This document shows, piece after piece, positions 52,891-61,068 of a stretch of 64,000 bases of DNA (its first letter is position 1; every line of letters starts with the position of its first letter). The position numbers and the translations under genes were made by a program. The DNA is from Microbacterium sp. (GTDB lineage: Bacteria; Actinomycetota; Actinomycetes; Actinomycetales; Microbacteriaceae), in contig NZ_JAPSHY010000016.1 of assembly GCF_031179285.1 (NCBI RefSeq), positions 1 to 64,000 of the forward strand. The letters run 5' to 3'. The notes under the pieces were generated by a model. The model was given only the letters and a program-made list of their open reading frames with translations. It was not told the origin of the DNA and made no database searches.

Positions 52891-52927
52891 GAAGTCCGGG
52901 CAGATCCAGTGGATCTGCCCGGACTTC
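52891..52927. terminator. Terminator after the large surface protein
   Basis: Perfect 17-bp arms (52891-52907 with 52911-52927) and a 3-base loop, about 65 bp past the stop and convergent with the DksA-like gene. Confidence 0.85.
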
Positions 52928-53002
52928 GCTGTTCAGGGTGCCGGGTGCCCGCCGGTCGAGTGATGCGGGCGTCTTCATGCTGCGGCGATCGGGTGGATGC
53001 GG

Positions 53003-53353
53003 TCAGCGGCCGAGCTTCTCCGCACACGCCACGCAGTGAGTCGCGAACGGGCGCACTTCGAGGCGTGCGGCGGGGATGGGGTTGCGGCATGAAGCGCAGA
53101 CCCCGTAGGTGCCCGCGTCGAGCCGTGCGAGCGCATCCTCGACCTGCGTGAGTTCACCACTCGCCTGCTCGGTGAGACCCTGCAGCCGCGACCACTCTGC
53201 CGACAACGGCACGCCCTCCGGGTCGTGCTCGTCGTCGTCATTCGAGCTGCTCCGGGCGTCGGTGAGCACGGCGAGCGCCTCAGCCAGGGCGGCGACGCGA
53301 GCGGCGGCATCCACTCGCAGCCGGCCCAGCCGCTCCCGCGCTTCCTCGTGCAT
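53003..53353 (-). CDS. DksA/TraR-type zinc-finger protein
   Basis: A 116-residue protein: long N-terminal coiled-coil helices (about residues 1-80) and a C4 zinc finger, C86-x2-C89 and C107-x2-C110, with RPFATHC between. DksA-type proteins enter the RNA polymerase secondary channel and tune rRNA and stress promoters. The coiled-coil tip here has no clear DksA Asp pair, so the exact effect is uncertain. Confidence 0.85.
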   Translation of the reverse strand: MHEEARERLGRLRVDAAARVAALAEALAVLTDARSSSNDDDEHDPEGVPLSAEWSRLQGLTEQASGELTQVEDALARLDAGTYGVCASCRNPIPAARLEVRPFATHCVACAEKLGR

Positions 53354-53444
53354 CCCCTCACAGTAGACGCGATGCCTGACACGATGACGTCTTGCGCGGT
53401 CATCGAGGTATCGCCAATGCCGCGCGAGGCACTAGCGTGCAGCC

Positions 53445-54077
53445 ATGGAACTCTTGACCGCAGCCGCGTTCGCCCTCGTCGCGCTCGTCGCCATCGTCAC
53501 CCCGGGACCCACGGTGCTGCTCGCGCTCGCGAACGGTTCACGTTTCGGTGTGCGCCGCGCTACGTTCGGCATGCTGGGCGCAGTGGCGTCGGATGTGGTG
53601 CTCGTCCTCGCCGTGGCACTGGGACTGGGCGCCGTCTTCGCGGCCAGTGAGCTGATCTTCTCGATCGTGAAGTGGGTCGGCGTCGCCTACCTGGTGTACC
53701 TCGGCGTGATGCTGCTGCGATCCAAGGGCACGCTCGGCCAGGTCGACCAACAGGAGAACCCGCGAGGCGGGTCTCGGCGCAGCGTGTTCCTGAAGTCCTT
53801 CGTCGTCGCGGTGACGAATCCGAAGGGCTATCTCTTCGTCGGCGCACTGCTACCGCAGTTCATCGACCCGGCACGGCCCCAGGTCGTCCAGTACGTCGCC
53901 ATCGGCATCCTGTTCTGCGCGATCGACTTCGTCGTGATGTTCGCCTACGCGGTGCTGGGCACCCAGGCCGTGCGTCTGCTGCGTCGACGCGGTGTCGTCT
54001 GGATCGACCGGATCTGCGGCACCGTGCTGCTCGGCCTCGCCGCCTCGCTCGCGTTCATCCGCCGCGCGAACGCCTGA
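53445..54077 (+). CDS. LysE-family amino acid exporter
   Basis: A 210-residue protein with six hydrophobic helices. VTPGPTVLLALANGSRFGVRRA at the start and the NPKGYLFVGALLPQF block are the family signature. It exports basic or neutral amino acids or homoserine lactone-like compounds. It is divergent from the DksA-like gene (91 bp apart, no gene inside). Confidence 0.88.
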   Translation: MELLTAAAFALVALVAIVTPGPTVLLALANGSRFGVRRATFGMLGAVASDVVLVLAVALGLGAVFAASELIFSIVKWVGVAYLVYLGVMLLRSKGTLGQVDQQENPRGGSRRSVFLKSFVVAVTNPKGYLFVGALLPQFIDPARPQVVQYVAIGILFCAIDFVVMFAYAVLGTQAVRLLRRRGVVWIDRICGTVLLGLAASLAFIRRANA

Positions 54078-54098
54078 CTCCGTCTCTCGGGCGAGCCC

Positions 54099-54767
54099 TC
54101 AGCGGTCGACTCTTCGGAGGGTCGGTCGATCGAGCTCAGTGTTGTCGAAGACCCATGTCGCCCGCTTTTCGGGCGCGGCCTCGGCGACATAGAGGCGCTG
54201 ACCGCCGACATAGCGTCGGTTCGATGGAGCATCAGGGTCAGGGTCGTGTGATCCCGGAAAGCGGCCATTTCCTCGCGGGACGGAGACGGCGAACGGAGCG
54301 TCGACCCAGACCGTCGCGTCCCAAGCGTCGACCAACTCGCTGCGCTGCAGGAAGATCCCGTCGACGATGAGGATGCCGCGCGGAGGCACGATGAATCTGG
54401 AGGGAGCGACCGGCCGGTCGCGCGCGACATCCCACACGGCCGGGGTGATGGCTTCGCCCCGTCGCAGGGGAGTGATCACGCACTCCCAGAAGGCGTCATA
54501 TCGGTACGAGCCACGATAGAAGCCTTCGGGACCAGACCCGGCTCGGCGCCGTTCCGCCTTCGGGCGATGGAAGCCGTCGATGCTCACGCGAGCGAGGGGG
54601 CGCGCGCCATGCACGGTGGCCAGCTCCACGAGCTCCTGGGCGAGGCGGGTCTTTCCCACCCCGTCGTAGCCATCCAGAGCGATCAACGCGCGATCGTCGG
54701 GGCGGACTTGCTGCAGCTCGCTCCACAGCCGAGACACGACCTCTTCTCGGGTGTTCGCTGCGTCCAT
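54099..54767 (-). CDS. P-loop kinase, uridine kinase-like
   Basis: A 222-residue nucleotide-binding protein: Walker A GYDGVGKTRLA (about residues 33-43), DGFHRPKAERR and ILIVDGIFLQ, all typical of the uridine kinase/phosphoribulokinase-like fold. It may phosphorylate a nucleoside or other alcohol. ATG 54767 is preferred to GTG 54773. It converges on the LysE gene. Confidence 0.78.
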   Translation of the reverse strand: MDAANTREEVVSRLWSELQQVRPDDRALIALDGYDGVGKTRLAQELVELATVHGARPLARVSIDGFHRPKAERRRAGSGPEGFYRGSYRYDAFWECVITPLRRGEAITPAVWDVARDRPVAPSRFIVPPRGILIVDGIFLQRSELVDAWDATVWVDAPFAVSVPRGNGRFPGSHDPDPDAPSNRRYVGGQRLYVAEAAPEKRATWVFDNTELDRPTLRRVDR

Positions 54768-54857
54768 GGTCACGACTCTATGAGGCGGGCGACGATCAGC
54801 GGCGAAGCAGGCGAGCCGACCCGCGGCCTCGGCCCCGATGCGCGCTCCCCGCGCAGA

Positions 54858-55331
54858 TCAGCGGTAGAAGCCCTCGCGCAGGTTGATGCCGTGCTCGACC
54901 CAGACTTTGAGCGCCGCCAGCATCCCGGTCCAGCCCTCGCAGTTGCCGAAGGCGTTCTTCGCACCGTCGGCCGTCGCCTTCCATGACGACTCGGTGATCT
55001 TCACGAGGGTACGAGTGCCGTCGTCGATCGATTCGAACTCGAAGGTGGTCGTGCTCTTGCCGTCCGGCCCGGCAGCAGCCTCGGCATCCCACCGGACGAC
55101 GATGCGGGTCGGCGGATCGGCTTCGACGACCTCGACAGGAGCGTCAATATCCGGATAGTCGTCGAAGCTCCAGCGCACGTCGTTGCCGGGTTCGAGGCGG
55201 CCGGTGGCACCGCCGGTCGTGAAGTACTTCGAGAGCTGCGCGGGGTCGGCAACAGCCTCGTAGACGTCGGCGATCGGGCGGGAGATGCGACCCGACACGG
55301 TGAAGGAGAGTTCAGTGAGTTCCTTTGACAT
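54858..55331 (-). CDS. SRPBCC / AHSA1-type protein
   Basis: A 157-residue helix-grip fold protein: FTVSGRISRPIADVYEAVADPAQLSKYFTT-like start, a DPPTRIVVRW strand and a long C-terminal helix (NCEGWTGMLAALKVWVEHG). AHSA1-type proteins bind hydrophobic ligands; many are paired with an ArsR repressor, as here. The ATG has no ribosome site and lies only 16 bp from the divergent ArsR start. Confidence 0.85.
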   Translation of the reverse strand: MSKELTELSFTVSGRISRPIADVYEAVADPAQLSKYFTTGGATGRLEPGNDVRWSFDDYPDIDAPVEVVEADPPTRIVVRWDAEAAAGPDGKSTTTFEFESIDDGTRTLVKITESSWKATADGAKNAFGNCEGWTGMLAALKVWVEHGINLREGFYR

Positions 55332-55351
55332 GTTGTATTCTTATAACATGT
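55328..55351. promoter_or_regulatory. ArsR operator overlapping both divergent start codons
   Basis: ACATGTTGTA-TTCT-TATAACATGT is a nearly perfect 24-bp dyad (9 of 10 matches per arm) covering the ATGs of both genes. A TATAAG -10 (55345-55340, minus) and a TATTCT -10 (55336-55341, plus) end about 6-8 bases before the respective start codons. Both mRNAs look leaderless. Confidence 0.65.
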
Positions 55352-55692
55352 TGGACGGTGAAGGCAAGACCCCTTCGAAGATCGGCGACGACGATCTCGT
55401 GTTCAAGGCACTCGCCTCGCCCACCCGTCGCCGCATGCTCGACGAGCTGCGCGAGTCGCCGCTCACGACCGGGACACTGTGCGAACGGTTCAGCGAGCTC
55501 GACCGGACCACGGTGCTGCAGCATCTGCGCACCCTCGAGGCCGCCGAACTGGTCATCGGCACCCGACGCGGTCGCGAGCGTCACCTGACCCTCGCTCCGT
55601 TGCCGATCAAGCGCATCCACGACAGGTGGATCAGCGACTACACGCACGCTGCGGTCGAACTGCTGGCCTCGCTCGATGTCGATCAGGCGTAG
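55348..55692 (+). CDS. ArsR-family regulator
   Basis: A 114-residue winged-helix repressor (FKALASPTRRRMLDELRESPLTT, DRTTVLQHLRTLEAAELV) with no visible metal-binding Cys cluster, so it belongs to the AHSA1-paired subgroup and not the metal sensors. ATG 55348 lies inside the operator dyad and has no ribosome site, suggesting leaderless translation and tight autoregulation. Confidence 0.87.
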   Translation: MLDGEGKTPSKIGDDDLVFKALASPTRRRMLDELRESPLTTGTLCERFSELDRTTVLQHLRTLEAAELVIGTRRGRERHLTLAPLPIKRIHDRWISDYTHAAVELLASLDVDQA

Positions 55693-55859
55693 GTCCTACC
55701 GCACAGCAGCGAGAATCCCACCGTCCGCGAGGTCACGTTTCGACTGTCAATCCGAAGCCTCCGGGTCAACCGCTCCGTTTCGGTGATAAACCTGCGAATG
55801 GGGGGTGAACTGTCGACGACTGTTGATGACGATGCCTCTCCCCGAGCGGAAGAGCAGTG

Positions 55860-57032
55860 ATGTCGCCGATGCACGCACGAAGGTCCGTACTGGCAGTCTC
55901 GATCGCGGCGGTTCTCGCGCTGGGATTGGCCCCCACCGCAGCCACGGCTGCCACCTCGATCGACGGCCCGATCGGGCTCGGCACCGCGGCGCCTTTCGCG
56001 GTGCTCGCCGGATCCACGGTCACCAACACTGGGCCATCGGTGATCGACGGTGATGTCGGGCTCAGCCCGGAGACATCGATCACCGGCTTCCCGCCAGGGG
56101 TCATCAACGGCACGACCCATGCCACGGATGCCGTCGCCGCACAGGCGCAGGCCGATCTCACTGTCGCCTACAACACCGCAGCCGGCCTGACGCCGGTCCA
56201 ATCCGGGCTCGGCGACCTGACCGGTCTATCCCTGACCCCCGGCGTCTACTCGGGCGGAGAGCTCTCGGTCACGGGTGAGCTCGCTCTCGCCGGCACCGCG
56301 GAGTCGGTGTGGATCTTCCAGGCGGCCTCGACCCTGACGATCGGGTCCGGAGCGGACATCACGATGTCGGGCGGCGCGAGCATCTGCAACGTCTTCTGGC
56401 AGGTGGGCAGCTCCGCCACGATCAACACCGGTGCACAGTTCGTCGGCACCGTCATGGCGAACGCATCGATCACCGCGAACACCGCGGCGACGATCGAGGG
56501 TCGCCTGCTCGCACGGACGGGCGCGGTCACTCTCGACACGAACATCATCACCGCCCCGACGGGATGTTCCACCGAGCCCGGCACCGTCACCACGAGTCCC
56601 GAGATCACCTCGCCTGCTCCGCCGCCCGGAGAGGTCGGCGTCGACTACGAGCACGTGATCGACACGACCGGAGAGCCTGAACCGACCGTCACGATCATCG
56701 ACGGCGCGCTGCCGCCCGGACTGGTCCTCGACTCCGCGACCGGTGCCATCACCGGCCAGCCGACCGAGGCCGGTACGTTCCCCGTCACCGTCGTCGTCAG
56801 CAACGGAACGCTTCCCGACGTCACGGCGTCGTACGAGATCGTCATCGTCCCGGCCGCCGTGGCCCAGCCGCCCGTCGTCACCCCGCCGGGAGCCGGAGGG
56901 ACAGGGCCTGAGGGCGAGCTGGCAGAGAGCGGTGTCGAGGTCGGCGCCGCCCCGCTGCTGGCTGTCGCCGCACTCATCGCCGGGCTGATCCTCTTCATGA
57001 CGCGAGGGCGCCGCCGGCAGGCCGCGGTCTGA
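55860..57032 (+). CDS. DUF3494 (ice-binding-like) protein with LAESG anchor
   Basis: A 390-residue secreted protein: signal peptide (about 1-31), a DUF3494 beta-solenoid domain (about 35-235; GTAAPFAVLAGSTVTNTGPS, VWIFQAASTLTIGSGA), a putative Ig domain (about 245-330; LPPGLVLDSATGAITGQPTEAGTFPV), then LAESG, a helix and RRRQAAV. DUF3494 proteins bind ice or act as adhesins. Actinobacterial homologues with anchors are often surface adhesins. GGAAGAG 5 bases upstream supports ATG 55860 over GTG 55857. Confidence 0.85.
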   Translation: MSPMHARRSVLAVSIAAVLALGLAPTAATAATSIDGPIGLGTAAPFAVLAGSTVTNTGPSVIDGDVGLSPETSITGFPPGVINGTTHATDAVAAQAQADLTVAYNTAAGLTPVQSGLGDLTGLSLTPGVYSGGELSVTGELALAGTAESVWIFQAASTLTIGSGADITMSGGASICNVFWQVGSSATINTGAQFVGTVMANASITANTAATIEGRLLARTGAVTLDTNIITAPTGCSTEPGTVTTSPEITSPAPPPGEVGVDYEHVIDTTGEPEPTVTIIDGALPPGLVLDSATGAITGQPTEAGTFPVTVVVSNGTLPDVTASYEIVIVPAAVAQPPVVTPPGAGGTGPEGELAESGVEVGAAPLLAVAALIAGLILFMTRGRRRQAAV

Positions 57033-57078
57033 CTCCAGACCGGCGGAAGGTCGGTCGGCCGCCGAGTTGGCGGGATGG

Positions 57079-57516
57079 TCAGCTCTTCGTGAGGTCCTGA
57101 GCGAGCATCACGATGATGCCGCTGGGGCCGCGCACGTAGCTGAGCTTGTAGACGTCCTGATAGTTCGCGACGCCGCGGAGCGGATGGCAGCCGTGCCGGG
57201 CGGCGATCACGAGTGACTCGTCGATGTCGTCGACGGAGAACGCGACCCGATGCATGCCGATCTCGTTCGGCAGCGTCGGCTCGGTCTCGATCGCCTCTGG
57301 GCGGATGTACTCGAAGAGCTCCAGCTGCCCCTGACCGTCGGGCGTCTGCAGCACCGCGATCTTCGCGTGGTTGCCGTCGAGGCCGACAGCCGTGTCGGCC
57401 CACTCCCCGCTGATCTCGTCGCGGCCGAGCACCGTGAGCCCGAGGTCGGTGAAGAACGAGATCGTCGCTTCGATGTCGCGAACGGCGATGCCGACGTTTT
57501 CGAGTTTGATGGTCAT
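57079..57516 (-). CDS. VOC-superfamily protein (glyoxalase/epimerase-like)
   Basis: A 145-residue two-module VOC protein: LENVGIAVRDIEATISFF, LELFEYIRPEA and MHRVAFSVDDIDES. The metal ligands typical of glyoxalase I or methylmalonyl-CoA epimerase are partly present (His in MHRVAF, Glu in LELFEY). The substrate is unknown. The ATG at 57516 is the one matching the family N-terminus. Confidence 0.82.
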   Translation of the reverse strand: MTIKLENVGIAVRDIEATISFFTDLGLTVLGRDEISGEWADTAVGLDGNHAKIAVLQTPDGQGQLELFEYIRPEAIETEPTLPNEIGMHRVAFSVDDIDESLVIAARHGCHPLRGVANYQDVYKLSYVRGPSGIIVMLAQDLTKS

Positions 57517-57574
57517 GCGGTCGAGGCTAGTCGTGCGTCGACCGCTGCGGCAGTGCCGGTCGTCACGTCCGACC

Positions 57575-57722
57575 CGCTCACAACTCCGCCGGGCGGCGCA
57601 CCCGTTCACAACTCAGCCGCGGCCCGTTCACAACTCCTCAAAAACCGCGGGTCCACGGCACCCAAGCCCGACAACACACGGCGCCATCAGCCCGCGGCAC
57701 CGGAATCTGAGGAGTTGTGAAC
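57575..57722. repeat. TTCACAACTC repeat region with 15-bp inverted ends
   Basis: Three direct copies of CG(C/T)TCACAACTC start at 57575, 57603 and 57625. The last (57626-57640) pairs perfectly with 57708-57722, and CCGCGGG (57645-57651) pairs with CCCGCGG (57691-57697). Spacing is irregular (28 and 22 bp), unlike the 19-bp families. No gene is seen in this 234-bp spacer. Confidence 0.75.
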
Positions 57723-57750
57723 CGAAGAGGCCCGAAGAGAAGGTCGACGC

Positions 57751-57933
57751 CTATCCGAACAGCAGCGTCAGCACGGTCGCGCCGCCGCCGGTGAGGATCA
57801 GCGCGATGATCGTCGCCCACGCCACGATGCGGATGCGGCGGTTGCGGCGCTCGCCGAGATCGCCGTAGTCCTCGCTCGGCTCCGCTCGGCCCGACACGGG
57901 ACGGTCCGGCTCGCGGCGGTTGAGATCGCTCAT
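57751..57933 (-). CDS. Small single-helix membrane protein coupled to purL
   Basis: A 60-residue protein with a charged N-terminal half (about 1-35) and one C-terminal transmembrane helix ([20 protein letters not shown]). Its ATG overlaps the purL stop (ATGA), so it is made from the purL mRNA. The function is unknown. Confidence 0.65.
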   Translation of the reverse strand: MSDLNRREPDRPVSGRAEPSEDYGDLGERRNRRIRIVAWATIIALILTGGGATVLTLLFG

Positions 57934-60272
57934 GCGCTGATGGGCTCGGTGACCGTGGGGCCGAACGCGGCGGGCAGCGTCGCGCGCGAGCGCTCACGCA
58001 GCTCGGCGACCGAGATGGTGAACACGTCCTGCACCTCGAGCGACGCACCATCGGGGTGGTTGTCGGTCACGCCGATGCGCAGCACCGGGTAGCCGCGGCC
58101 CTCGCAGAGGCCACGGAACTTCACGTCGTCCTCGCGCGGCACCGTCACGATGACACGCCCGGTTGACTCCGAGAACAGAGCGGATGCCGCATCCACCCCG
58201 TCCCGCTCGATGATCTCGTTCAGCCAGACGCGCGCGCCGACGCCGAAGCGCATGACGCCCTCGGCGAGGGCCTGCCCGAGGCCTCCCTCGGAGAGGTCGT
58301 GCGCCGACGAGATGAGCCACTCGTCGCGGGCGGCGGCCAGCAGCGCCGCAAGGCGCTTCTCAGCGGCGAGGTTCACCTTCGGCGGGCGACCGCCGAGGTG
58401 GTCGTGCACGACGTCGGCCCACGCCGAGCCGCTCAGCTCGGTCGAAGTGGTGCCGAGCAGGTAGATGTTCTGCCCCTCGTCCTGCCAGCCCGACGGGATG
58501 CGGCGCGAGACGTCGTCGATGATGCCGAGCACGCCGACGAGCGGCGTCGGGTGGATCGGGGTGTCGCCGGTCTGGTTGTAGAACGAGACGTTGCCGCCGG
58601 TGACCGGGGTGCCCAGCTCGTAGCATCCGTCGGCGAGGCCGTCGACCGTCTGCCCGAACTGCCACATGACCTCGGGGTTCTCGGGAGAGCCGAAGTTCAG
58701 GCAGTCGGTGATCGCCGTCGGGGTGGCGCCGGTGACGGCGACGTTGCGGTACGCCTCGGCGAGGGCCAGCTGCGCGCCCGCGTAGGGGTCGAGCTGGCAG
58801 TAGCGGCCGTTCGCGTCGGTCGAGACGGCGAAGCCGAGACCGGACTCCTCGTCGACGCGGATCATGCCGGCGTCGTCCGGGAAGGCGAGCGCGGTGTTGC
58901 CGAGCACGTAGTAGTCGTACTGGTTGGTGATCCAGCTGGTGTCTGCGAGGTTCGGCGAGGCGACCAGCGCGAGGAACTGCTCGCGCAGCACTGCGGGGTC
59001 GTTCGAGCGGGGCAGGTCTTCGGCGGCATCCGCCTGCAGCGCGTCGATCCAGGTCGGGTACGAGACCGGGCGGTCGTAGACCGGGCCGTCGACCGCGACC
59101 GTGGAGGGATCGACGTCGACGATGCGCTCGCCCTGCCAGTCGATGATGAGGCGGCCGTCTCCGGTGACCTCGCCGAGCACCGAGGTCTCGACCTCCCACT
59201 TGTTCACGACGGCCATGAACGCGTCGAGCTTCTCGGGGGCGACGATCGCCATCATGCGCTCCTGCGACTCCGACATGAGGATCTCCTCGGCCGTGAGCGT
59301 GGCGTCGCGCAGCAGCACGTTGTCGAGCGAGACCTTCATGCCGCTGTTGCCGTTGGCCGCGAGCTCGCTGGTCGCGCACGAGATGCCGGCGGCACCGAGG
59401 TCCTGGATCGCCTCGACGAGCTCGCCGCGGTACAGCTCGAGGCAGCACTCGATGAGCACCTTCTCGGCGAAGGGGTCGCCGACCTGCACGGCGGGGCGCT
59501 TGGTGGGTCCGGTCTCGTCGAACGAATCGGATGCCAGGATGCTGGCGCCGCCGATGCCGTCGCCGCCGGTGCGAGCGCCGAAGAGCACGACCTTGTTGCC
59601 CACGCCGGTGGCGTTCGCGAGCTTGAGGTCCTCGTGGCGGAGCACGCCGACCGCGAGCGCGTTGACCAGGGGGTTCGCCTGGTAGACCGAGTCGAAGACG
59701 GTCTCGCCGCCGATGTTCGGCAGGCCCAGGCAGTTGCCGTAGAACGAGATGCCGCTGGTGACGCCGTGCACGACGCGGGCGGTGTCCGGGTGGCCGATGG
59801 CGCCGAAGCGCAGCGCGTCCATCACCGCGACCGGGCGGGCACCCATCGAGATGATGTCGCGGACGATACCGCCGACGCCGGTCGCCGCGCCCTGGAACGG
59901 CTCGATGAAGGACGGGTGGTTGTGGGACTCGGCCTTGAAGGTGACGGCCCAGCCCTCGCCGACGTCGACGACGCCCGCGTTCTGGCCCATGCCGACCATC
60001 AGGCGTTCCTTCATCTCGTCGGAGACCTTCTGGCCGAAGCGGCGCAGGTAGTTCTTGCTGGACTTGTAGGAGCAGTGCTCCGACCACATCACCGAGTACA
60101 TCGCCAGCTCACCGCTCGTGGGGCGGCGGCCGAGGATCGCCTTGATGCGGGAGTACTCGTCAGGCTTGAGGCCGAGCGCCGCGTACGGCTGCTCCTTCTC
60201 GGGCGTCGCGATCGCGTTGTCGACGGAATCGGGAACGTGCTGACGGGCGGGTGCTTCGGGGGCGGTGGTCAC
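57930..60272 (-). CDS. purL: Phosphoribosylformylglycinamidine synthase II (PurL)
   Basis: A 780-residue PurL: it uses glutamine-derived ammonia and ATP to convert FGAR to FGAM in purine synthesis, with PurQ and PurS as partners encoded elsewhere. It shows the catalytic His H66 ([13 protein letters not shown]), the [25 protein letters not shown] block, and two ATP-grasp-like AIRS-type halves ([34 protein letters not shown]). GTG 60272 has GGAG five bases upstream and is preferred to GTG 60278. A weak TAGACT -10 lies about 45 bp upstream. Confidence 0.97.
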   Translation of the reverse strand: MTTAPEAPARQHVPDSVDNAIATPEKEQPYAALGLKPDEYSRIKAILGRRPTSGELAMYSVMWSEHCSYKSSKNYLRRFGQKVSDEMKERLMVGMGQNAGVVDVGEGWAVTFKAESHNHPSFIEPFQGAATGVGGIVRDIISMGARPVAVMDALRFGAIGHPDTARVVHGVTSGISFYGNCLGLPNIGGETVFDSVYQANPLVNALAVGVLRHEDLKLANATGVGNKVVLFGARTGGDGIGGASILASDSFDETGPTKRPAVQVGDPFAEKVLIECCLELYRGELVEAIQDLGAAGISCATSELAANGNSGMKVSLDNVLLRDATLTAEEILMSESQERMMAIVAPEKLDAFMAVVNKWEVETSVLGEVTGDGRLIIDWQGERIVDVDPSTVAVDGPVYDRPVSYPTWIDALQADAAEDLPRSNDPAVLREQFLALVASPNLADTSWITNQYDYYVLGNTALAFPDDAGMIRVDEESGLGFAVSTDANGRYCQLDPYAGAQLALAEAYRNVAVTGATPTAITDCLNFGSPENPEVMWQFGQTVDGLADGCYELGTPVTGGNVSFYNQTGDTPIHPTPLVGVLGIIDDVSRRIPSGWQDEGQNIYLLGTTSTELSGSAWADVVHDHLGGRPPKVNLAAEKRLAALLAAARDEWLISSAHDLSEGGLGQALAEGVMRFGVGARVWLNEIIERDGVDAASALFSESTGRVIVTVPREDDVKFRGLCEGRGYPVLRIGVTDNHPDGASLEVQDVFTISVAELRERSRATLPAAFGPTVTEPISA

Positions 60273-60495
60273 GCGCACTCCAAGTGAGAGGGGCCGGCGG
60301 GCGTGTCCCAGTCTACCGGCGCGCTGCGTCCGGCATTCCTCGCGGTCGGCCGTCGCGTGCGAGGTTGAAAACGCCCGTCCCTGGCGCGTGGGACGTGCCT
60401 TCTGACCGATCACCGGCGCGTCTATCGAGGGGACGGCCGGTGCGCAAGGGGCTCCCGCGGGCCACCGCGACGGCGTACGAAGGAGGCATCGGCAG

Positions 60496-60753
60496 ATGGG
60501 AGACGACATGGCCGCCGGCGACATCGAGACGTTCCATCGGAACGGCATCTGGTTCAACCGCATCGAGGGCGAGACGCGCACGCTCGAGTCGAGCTTCGAG
60601 AACCGAGAGGATGCCGTATCGGCGGGCCGCAGCGCCGCGGTGATGCGTCAGGTCGGCCACACCGTGAGGAACGAAGAGGGCCCGTCGGACGACGCCAGCG
60701 CCTACGAGCGCCACCCCCGCGACGTCATCGGCGGCTCGGCCGCAACTCACTGA
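60496..60753 (+). CDS. DUF2188-like small protein
   Basis: An 85-residue protein. [21 protein letters not shown] followed by a regularly spaced helix ([15 protein letters not shown]) and a late [13 protein letters not shown] tail match DUF2188, a stress-associated small fold of unknown role. AGGAGG 9 bases upstream supports ATG 60496. It is divergent from purL. Confidence 0.8.
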   Translation: MGDDMAAGDIETFHRNGIWFNRIEGETRTLESSFENREDAVSAGRSAAVMRQVGHTVRNEEGPSDDASAYERHPRDVIGGSAATH

Positions 60754-60792
60754 GCCGTCGGCGCGACCCCGCCGCCGGCATCCCTGGTGAAA

Positions 60793-60838
60793 GATGGAAA
60801 ACGTCGCTGAAAGGTCGCGCTGAGCGGCGTTTTCCATC
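60793..60838 (+). terminator. Terminator after the DUF2188 gene
   Basis: A 16-bp stem with one G-T pair (60793-60808 with 60823-60838), ending TTTTCCATC, 39 bp past the stop. It lies in the 315-bp spacer before the exporter gene, which otherwise holds only the twin operators. Confidence 0.8.
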
Positions 60839-60995
60839 TCCGAGCGGATGCCGGGCGGATGCCGGGCGCACCGTAAGCGCACACACTGGCGCCCCGCCGC
60901 CGTGCGCAGCGAAGAAGACAGATGCCGGTTATAGCGCGCGAAAGCCGGCGGTTTCCTTCTTCCATCGCCGCCTGCCCGGCGACGACCCCAATAAC

Positions 60996-61048
60996 CTGCA
61001 ATCAAAAGGTTGCGATCCTCTCTCTGTTCTGCAACTATCGAGTTGCAG
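60996..61048 (+). promoter_or_regulatory. Promoter with twin CTGCAA dyads before the MFS gene
   Basis: TTGCGA (61010-61015) and AACTAT (61033-61038) are 17 bp apart. Two 20-bp dyads of the form CTGCAA-N8-TTGC flank them: 60996-61015 and 61029-61048 (the latter perfect). Their starts are 33 bp apart. Each dyad covers one promoter element, so a repressor would shut the promoter. No regulator gene is adjacent. Confidence 0.65.
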
Positions 61049-61068
61049 TGAACGAAGGAGAGCAGAAG

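Noticed and set aside
58299..60287. 662-codon plus-strand open frame opposite purL
   Set aside because: purL is unambiguous on the minus strand. The opposite frame is Arg/Val/Glu-rich with no domain.
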